This document shows, in pieces, positions 15,081-20,131 of a DNA stretch of 20,131 nt. The stretch is taken from the NCBI GenBank assembly GCA_021850955.1, contig JAJZKH010000003.1:1-20131 (forward strand), read 5' to 3'. Both the position numbers and the translations under genes were made by a program. The DNA is from Microcaldota archaeon. Lineage in GTDB: Archaea > Micrarchaeota > Micrarchaeia > Micrarchaeales > CABMGC01. The first letter of the stretch is position 1. The number at the start of each line of letters is the position of its first letter. The notes beneath the pieces were generated by a model that made no database searches, was not told where the DNA came from, and was given only the letters and a program-made list of their open reading frames with translations.

Positions 15081-15091
15081 AGGTGTATTAG
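15081..15091 (+). promoter_or_regulatory. Ribosome-binding site deciding the protease start
   Basis: AGGTG (15081-15085) followed by six bases (TATTAG) ends exactly at the ATA codon 15092-15094. TAG at 15089-15091 is the in-frame stop, so the open frame begins at that ATA. The same GGTG plus six-base spacing precedes the ATG of the Yip1-like gene (7442-7454). Confidence 0.6.
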
Positions 15092-16171
15092 ATAGAAAGA
15101 AAAATAGAAAATAGACAGATAGTTAGTATTTTTTCATTATTTCTTTTAGGACAACTGCTTGCGTTATTTCTAATAATTTTGGGTTTACCTTATGCCTTTA
15201 GATTAGAAAATATAATTGCATCTCCTACAAATGTTCTTAGCACTATAGTTTCAATAATCCTCGATATAGTTGTAATAGCATTAATCTTTTCATTCATCTT
15301 CAAGCTATACAAAAACAATACAATATTCAAAATCTTAGAAGGTTATATAATAATCTTAGGTTCAGGAACATTCTTTTTTCTTATAATAATGTCACTTTTT
15401 GGGAGTTACATTCCAATTCTTTATGGACTTACAACTGCGTTTATACTTTCATTAATACTTTTATTTATTAAAACTAAAGAAAGTCAAAGTCCTAAAATAA
15501 GAAATATAACAACACTTTTAAGCAGTGTTGGACTAGGTACTTTAATAGGAGTTGGCTTTGGAAATATTCTTCTCCTTTATTTATTAATGGCTGCATTTGC
15601 AGTTTATGATTATCTTGCAGTTTTTGTTATGAAGTTCATGATACCTATGGCAAAGCAAGCAGTAAATATGAATCTCGCATTTATGATAAGCTCTTCAGAT
15701 ATCGAAGCAATACCAAAAAAAGAATTAAACAAAAAAGAAATATCTGAGTTTAATAACTTTGTAAAAAAGAACAAACATTATTCTGAACATTTAAAAGAAA
15801 TAGTTAAAAGAGGAAGTGTTCCTACTCTTTCAAGTATAATGTTAGGTAATGGGGATATAATGCTTCCTGCTGCTATAGCTACTGGCGCATATGCGGCAAT
15901 AGCAAATCTATTCCTTTCAACATTGGTTGTTGTCTTCTCTGGTTTAGGGGTTTTGACAACAATGTTTATTTTAAGAAAGTATAAAGTTGGATTACCAGCA
16001 ATACCTCCATTATTTTCATTCATAAGTATCGCATTTGCAATATTCTTTTTACTTGAAGCGCCAAATCAAACATTTTTTATAACACTATTCATTGTAGTTG
16101 CAGTAGTATCGATGGGTGCTTTACTTTTAACACTAAAAAAATTAATTAAAAATAAAAATGGGTTGATATGA
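15092..16171 (+). CDS. Presenilin/signal-peptide-peptidase family intramembrane aspartyl protease
   Basis: Cleaves peptide bonds inside the membrane, typically of signal peptides or type II membrane proteins. The catalytic motifs are AVYDYLAVF (Asp173 of YD, TM6), LGNGDIMLP (Asp255 of GxGD, TM7) and GLPAIPP (302-304, the PAL-type motif, TM9). Numbering is from ATA 15092 (359 residues). The first usual start codon is TTG 15179, but that removes a strongly hydrophobic segment containing SLFLLGQLLALFLIILG. With this segment as TM1 the YD motif falls in TM6 and GxGD in TM7, the family order; without it they fall one helix early. No ATG, GTG or TTG exists between the in-frame stop and 15179. One further hydrophobic segment follows the PAL helix. 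Its end overlaps the glyA start (ATGA). Confidence 0.9.
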   Translation: MERKIENRQIVSIFSLFLLGQLLALFLIILGLPYAFRLENIIASPTNVLSTIVSIILDIVVIALIFSFIFKLYKNNTIFKILEGYIIILGSGTFFFLIIMSLFGSYIPILYGLTTAFILSLILLFIKTKESQSPKIRNITTLLSSVGLGTLIGVGFGNILLLYLLMAAFAVYDYLAVFVMKFMIPMAKQAVNMNLAFMISSSDIEAIPKKELNKKEISEFNNFVKKNKHYSEHLKEIVKRGSVPTLSSIMLGNGDIMLPAAIATGAYAAIANLFLSTLVVVFSGLGVLTTMFILRKYKVGLPAIPPLFSFISIAFAIFFLLEAPNQTFFITLFIVVAVVSMGALLLTLKKLIKNKNGLI

Positions 16172-17517
16172 TGGGTTGGCTGTCAGAAGTAAAGGAACAA
16201 GATGGGGAAATTTTTTCATTGATGAAAAATGAGCTGGACAGACAAAGAAGCTCTATCGAGTTAATACCTTCTGAAAACTTTACATCAAGTGCAGTAATGC
16301 AAGCTATGGGCAGTGTCCTTACAAATAAATATTCAGAAGGTTATCCTGGAAAAAGATACTATGGTGGAAATGAGTTTATCGATGAGATTGAAAAACTTGC
16401 AATTTCTCGTGCTAAATCTTTATTCAAAGTTGAGTATGTAAATGTTCAGCCTTACTCAGGTTCTCCTGCAAATATGGAGGTTTATCTCTCATTATGTTCA
16501 GCTGGAGATGTAGTTATGGGTCAAAGTTTAACTTCAGGAGGACACTTAACTCACGGTTGGAGTTCAAGTGCAACAGGTAAGTTATTCAAAAGTATTCAGT
16601 ATGGTGTAAAAACAGATGGCTACATTAATTTAGAAGAAGTAAGAGAGCTTGCAGAAAAGAACAAACCAAAGTTAATCTGGGTAGGTTCTACGGCTTATGT
16701 AAGAAAACTTCCATTCAAGGAGTTTGCAGAGATAGCTGATTCTGTAGGTGCATACTTAGCTGCTGATATCTCACATATATCTGGTTTGGTAATTGCAGGA
16801 GTACATGATAGTCCAGTTAATTATGTGGATATAGTTACTACAACAACACACAAAACACTACGTGGTCCTAGGGGTGCAATGATAATGATAACTAAAAAAG
16901 GCATATCAAAAGATCCTGAGCTTCCTTCAAAGATAGATAAATCTGTTTTTCCAGGAATGCAAGGCGGTCCTCATGATCATATAACTGCTGCAATTGCAAT
17001 AGCTCTTAAACAGGCATCGACTCCTGAGTTTGTATCATATGCAAAACAAGTAGTTGCAAATGCAAAAGCACTAGCATCATCGTTAATGGAACAAGGAATA
17101 AAGTTAGTTACTAAGGGAACTGATAATCATATGGTTTTAGCTGATTTAAGCGATATATCTCCAGGGTTTGGAGTTTTTGCACAAGAAGCACTAGACAAAG
17201 CAGGAATAACCTTAAACAAAAATACAGTTCCTGGTGAGCGTTCATCACCATTTTATCCTAGCGGTATTAGAATGGGAACCCCTGCAGTAACGTCTCGTGG
17301 AATGAAAGAATCAGAGATGAAAGAGATTGCAATTTACATAGCACAAGTACTTTCTTCAATAAAAGAGAATAAACTTCCAGAGTCAAAAGAAGAACGCTTA
17401 GCTCATATCAAACAATTCAGAGAACATCTAAATGAAAACGATGAAATTAAAAAAATTAGACAATCAGTTAATGAATTGACATCGAAGTTTCCATTATACT
17501 CAAATATGGAGTTGTGA
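16168..17517 (+). CDS. glyA: Serine hydroxymethyltransferase
   Basis: A PLP enzyme converting serine and tetrahydrofolate to glycine and 5,10-methylene-tetrahydrofolate, the one-carbon donor for ThyA. Seen in 449 residues: ELIPSENFTS (31-40), NKYSEGYPGKRYYGG (53-67), SGGHLTHGW (123-131), DISHISGLV with Asp200 and His203 stacking on PLP, TTTTHKTLRGPRG (224-236) with Schiff-base Lys229, and FPGMQGGPHDH. The C-terminus is of usual length. The ATG at 16168 overlaps the protease stop as ATGA and a second ATG follows directly at 16171, so either may be used. GGTTGAT just upstream may be a weak ribosome-binding site. Translational coupling with the protease gene is likely. Confidence 0.96.
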   Translation: MMGWLSEVKEQDGEIFSLMKNELDRQRSSIELIPSENFTSSAVMQAMGSVLTNKYSEGYPGKRYYGGNEFIDEIEKLAISRAKSLFKVEYVNVQPYSGSPANMEVYLSLCSAGDVVMGQSLTSGGHLTHGWSSSATGKLFKSIQYGVKTDGYINLEEVRELAEKNKPKLIWVGSTAYVRKLPFKEFAEIADSVGAYLAADISHISGLVIAGVHDSPVNYVDIVTTTTHKTLRGPRGAMIMITKKGISKDPELPSKIDKSVFPGMQGGPHDHITAAIAIALKQASTPEFVSYAKQVVANAKALASSLMEQGIKLVTKGTDNHMVLADLSDISPGFGVFAQEALDKAGITLNKNTVPGERSSPFYPSGIRMGTPAVTSRGMKESEMKEIAIYIAQVLSSIKENKLPESKEERLAHIKQFREHLNENDEIKKIRQSVNELTSKFPLYSNMEL

Positions 17518-17542
17518 GCATTAACAGAGTAATGAAATTAAA

Positions 17543-17604
17543 TGTAATAATGAATTAATGATTTCTTTAAATGTAGTTATTACACTATTTAATTAATTAT
17601 TTTT
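17543..17604. terminator. Possible terminator region between convergent glyA and folA
   Basis: TGTAATAA (17543-17550) and TTATTACA (17577-17584) are exact inverted repeats 26 bases apart, and a T-rich run (about 17590-17604) follows on the plus strand. It fits termination of glyA. The long loop makes the hairpin uncertain. Confidence 0.3.
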
Positions 17605-18102
17605 TTAAAATTTAAATGGATTTATTTTTTCTTTTCTTTCGTATCTGTTGTATGTAAACTCTTCAAAATCAGTTTTATTTTTTAATTCCCACTCATCATA
17701 ATTTACTTTAGGAAAATAAGTGTCTCCTTCATAAATACTTTTTACTAATGATATGTGTAGTACCTGTGTAATTGGAAGCATCTGTTCGTAAATCTTTGCA
17801 CCTCCAACACAAAAAACATCAACCATAAATCTCTTAGAAAAATCTACTGCTTCTTCTATGCTTTTACATACAAAAGCTCCTTCTTGTTCAGGTAGAGTTT
17901 TACTAACTATTATATTATTTCTATTTGGCAAAGGTCTGAATGTATCTGGCAAAGAAAGCCATGTATTTTTTCCCATAATTACTGTTCTATTTGTTGTTAA
18001 ACCCTTGAACAAAAGCATATCATCTTTTATTCTCCAAGGTACTTTATTGTTTTTACCTATTACGCCATTTATTGACATTGCTACTATCATATTTAGTTCC
18101 AT
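17605..18102 (-). CDS. folA: Dihydrofolate reductase
   Basis: Reduces dihydrofolate to tetrahydrofolate with NADPH, restoring the cofactor oxidised by ThyA. Seen in 165 residues: MIVAMSINGVIGKNNKVPW (5-23), Asp28 in RIKDDMLLFK as the proton-donating acid, TVIMGKNTWLSLP (40-52), CVGGAKIYEQMLP for NADPH binding, and GDTYFPKV, all in family order. Its ATG directly follows the thyA stop (TAAATG with no spacer), so the two are almost certainly one operon with coupled translation. DHFR paired with ThyA is the usual bacterial gene order and is less common in archaea, pointing to transfer. Confidence 0.95.
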   Translation of the reverse strand: MELNMIVAMSINGVIGKNNKVPWRIKDDMLLFKGLTTNRTVIMGKNTWLSLPDTFRPLPNRNNIIVSKTLPEQEGAFVCKSIEEAVDFSKRFMVDVFCVGGAKIYEQMLPITQVLHISLVKSIYEGDTYFPKVNYDEWELKNKTDFEEFTYNRYERKEKINPFKF

Positions 18103-19047
18103 TTAAACCGCTATATCAAAGTTTATTTTGGGATAACTTTCATAGTTTTCAATTCGTGTACTCTCACACTTCCAATTGAAAATATCTGTAAATTCATCTG
18201 TTTTAATTATTGGTGATTTAAACTTATTGGGATCTCTTTGCAATTGTTCCTTCGCTCCTTCCACATGATTTTCATATATGTGAACATCACCTAAAAATCC
18301 TATTAATCTACCCTCTTTTAATTGAGCTTCTTTAGCTAAAAGATGGAGCAGTAAACCATAGCTTGCAATGTTAAATGGTAATCCTAACATTGTATCTACT
18401 GAACGTTGATTCCATAATAAGTTTACTTCATCATTTATTACTGTGACTTGAAAACCATAATGACAAGGTGGTAATGCCATCTCGCTTATTTGTTTAGGAT
18501 TCCATGCAGAAACAATCATTCTTCTATCTGTTGGATCTTCTTTAAGTTTTTTAACTACATTTGCAAGTTGATCTACACCTTCATTTTTGTAGTCTTGATT
18601 TAAACCTTGATAAGCTCCGTCAAAATGTCTCCATTGGAAACCATAAATTGGTCCTAAATCATTCTCTTCAAACATTTTTTTCTTTGATTCTTCATCGTGT
18701 CCGTACTTTGCTTTTTTAGGAGAAGCCCACTCATCCCATATGTGGTTGTTGTGTTCTTGCAACCACTTTTTATCTGTTTTTCCTTTTATAAAAAACTCGA
18801 GTTCAGATGCTATTACCTTGAATGGCATCTTTTTAGTTGTAAGTAATGGGAAACCTTCTTTCATATCATGTTCAAACATAGCACCTGCAATTGCAAGTGT
18901 TTTAATTCCTGTTCTATTTTGTTTCCATTTTCCAAAATTTAATATTTGATTAACAATTTTTAAGTAATTTTTATCTGCGGTTTCTACTTTATTTTGAACT
19001 ATATTTTTATTACTTGAAGAAGTATTCCCACTTTTAACCAGATTCAT
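18103..19047 (-). CDS. thyA: Thymidylate synthase, ThyA type
   Basis: Methylates dUMP to dTMP, using methylene-tetrahydrofolate as carbon and hydride donor and releasing dihydrofolate. Seen in 314 residues: QNRTGIKTLAIAG (43-55) for phosphate binding, HNNHIWDEWA (99-108), GPIYGFQWRHF (132-142), DPTDRRMIVSAWNP (171-184), catalytic Cys195 in ALPPCHYGFQ, QRSVDTMLGLPFNIASY, and HIYENH near the C-terminus. About 26 residues rich in Ser, Asn and Lys precede the normal family start (about YLKIVNQIL) and are probably a disordered extension. A TATA-like CTTAAATA (minus strand, 19069-19076) is centred 25 bases before the ATG, suggesting a leaderless mRNA. It is the first gene of the thyA-folA operon. 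Confidence 0.96.
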   Translation of the reverse strand: MNLVKSGNTSSSNKNIVQNKVETADKNYLKIVNQILNFGKWKQNRTGIKTLAIAGAMFEHDMKEGFPLLTTKKMPFKVIASELEFFIKGKTDKKWLQEHNNHIWDEWASPKKAKYGHDEESKKKMFEENDLGPIYGFQWRHFDGAYQGLNQDYKNEGVDQLANVVKKLKEDPTDRRMIVSAWNPKQISEMALPPCHYGFQVTVINDEVNLLWNQRSVDTMLGLPFNIASYGLLLHLLAKEAQLKEGRLIGFLGDVHIYENHVEGAKEQLQRDPNKFKSPIIKTDEFTDIFNWKCESTRIENYESYPKINFDIAV

Positions 19048-19068
19048 CCTACCACATTTATGGTAAGG

Positions 19069-19076
19069 TATTTAAG
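19069..19076 (-). promoter_or_regulatory. TATA box of the thyA-folA operon
   Basis: CTTAAATA on the minus strand is centred 25 bases before the thyA ATG. No other match is closer. Confidence 0.5.
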
Positions 19077-19134
19077 AATTTATATCTTTGTTTTTAACTA
19101 TGGTATTACTAGAATATATTATATTTAAATAAAA

Positions 19135-20131
19135 TTAGAAAATGTTAAACTTCTTTTTGTCCTTTGGACTTGCACCATGAATGTCCTTAAATTTTTTTAT
19201 AAGATCTTCTTCTTGCTTTGTTATTGTTTTTGGTATGTCTATCTCTAGTGTAACTATCTCATCTCCATACGATTGTGTTCCCAATCTTCTTATTCCCTGA
19301 TTCTTTAACTTTATCTCTGAGTTGTTCTGAGTTCCTGGACTTATGCTTATTTTTTTAACGCCATCTAGTGTCGGTACTTCAATATCTCCTCCAATTATTG
19401 CCGTATAGAATGGGATCTTAAATGTTGTGTATATATTGTCTCCTTCTCTTTCAAATGTTTCGTCTTTTGTTACTGCAATATCTATGTAAATGCTTCCAGA
19501 ACCATGTTTACTATAATCGCCCATCTCTTCTAATCTGAGTCGCATACCGTCTTTTACTCCCGGGGGTATCTTCACATCAACCTTTTCTGTTTTGTAAACA
19601 CCGCCTTTTCCTCTACACTCTTTACATTTCTTTTCAAAGAAACTTCCTGCTCCACCACACTCATTACATGTTGTTACAGTTTGCATAGCTCCAAAAAAAG
19701 TATTTACTACTCTTCTAACACTTCCAGAACCTCTACAAATATTACATTTAACAACTTTCGATCCTGGTTCTCCTCCTGAACCTGAACAGTTAGTACACTT
19801 TCCTATATGCTTTACTTCTATTGCTTTATCTACTCCTTTTGCTGATTCGATAAAACTTAAACGCATTCTGTAAATGATGTCATTTCCTCTAGCATTTTCA
19901 CCATAAGAGAATCTTCCATTGCCAAAATCAATGTTGAAGCCCATGTCCTTGAAGATATCATTAATGTTAAAGCCTCTAAAGATATCTTCTTCACTGTACT
20001 GTTGATTAAACCTTTCAGGGCCATATGCATCGTACTGTTTTCTTTTATCTTCATTACCTAATACTGCGTAAGCCTCCTTTATTTTTTTGGATTTTTTCCT
20101 CGGCATCTTTTCCGCTATTTCTATCTGGGTG
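19135..20131 (-). pseudogene. dnaJ: DnaJ (Hsp40) co-chaperone, frameshifted in the J domain and cut by the window edge
   Basis: Co-chaperone that delivers clients to DnaK and stimulates its ATPase. From the right edge one frame reads HPDRNSGKDAEEKIQ, the HPD loop of a J domain. The next J-domain helix, IKEAYAVLGNEDKRKQYDAYG, is in another frame. The shift lies at a run of seven A (minus strand, 20082-20088); with six A the reading becomes EEKIQKIKEAYAVLG, matching E. coli DnaJ helix III. After it come the Gly/Phe region (FNINDIFKDMGF), four CxxCxGxG zinc repeats (CTNCSGSG, CNICRGSG, CNECGGAG, CKECRGKG) and the client-binding C-terminal domain, all intact. An ATG at 20106 opens the downstream frame but would remove the HPD motif. 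A homopolymer sequencing error is as likely as a real mutation, so the gene may be functional. Confidence 0.85.

Noticed and set aside
20059..20106. DnaJ starting at ATG 20106
   Set aside because: This would be a frame artefact: the HPD motif of the same J domain is readable just upstream in another frame.
1..20131. CRISPR arrays, insertion sequences, toxin-antitoxin or defence genes
   Set aside because: I found no regularly spaced repeats, transposase motifs or recognisable defence domains on either strand.

Overview
The window is an AT-rich, gene-dense stretch of archaeal chromosome. Archaeal hallmarks are a Kae1/TsaD protein, an MCM helicase, a short PRC-barrel protein, a presenilin-type aspartyl protease, a Yip1-like protein, TATA-type promoters and GGTG ribosome-binding sites. 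The tRNA-splicing endonuclease at 1680-2837 has the three-unit, single-polypeptide layout (N-unit, catalytic unit, C-unit) described from ultrasmall ARMAN archaea. A Micrarchaeota-like or related DPANN archaeon is therefore the best guess. Several genes look bacterial in type (ThyA, DHFR, MetRS, DnaJ), which suits a small archaeon that acquired genes by transfer. No CRISPR array, insertion sequence or rRNA is visible.

Layout: the 5' part of kae1 (1-886, minus, running off the left edge); a divergent unrecognised protein (990-1544); splicing endonuclease endA (1680-2837); a PRC-barrel protein (2939-3220); a minus-strand tmk-dcd pair (3317-4511); tRNA-Glu(UUC) at 4588-4662; an aminoglycoside-phosphotransferase-fold kinase (4714-5766) behind an unusual palindrome and direct repeat; an unrecognised protein (5991-6764); Yip1-like and ZIP-like membrane proteins (6821-8300, minus); a P-loop kinase (8409-8939); an inositol-monophosphatase family protein and a secreted clan-A glycoside hydrolase (8940-10832, minus); a 2H phosphoesterase (10950-11477); methionyl-tRNA synthetase (11478-12941, minus); a plus-strand run of mcm, presenilin-like protease and glyA (about 13017-17517); and a minus-strand run of dnaJ, thyA and folA (17605-20131), with dnaJ broken by a frameshift and cut by the right edge.

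Functional themes: Dcd, ThyA, DHFR, SHMT and Tmk together form almost the whole route from dCTP to dTDP, including the folate cycle that feeds it. EndA, the 2H phosphoesterase, Kae1, MetRS and tRNA-Glu are RNA-processing or translation functions. MCM and the PRC-barrel protein fit replication and possibly cell division.

Most notable: the protease gene appears to begin at an AUA codon set by a strong ribosome-binding site, and MetRS may use AUU in the same arrangement. The ZIP-like transporter has Gln in place of His in both signature motifs. The glycoside hydrolase is dense with N-glycosylation sequons. DnaJ carries one extra A in a homopolymer inside its J domain. I found no convincing new defence or mobile system. 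No gap between genes exceeds about 215 bases.
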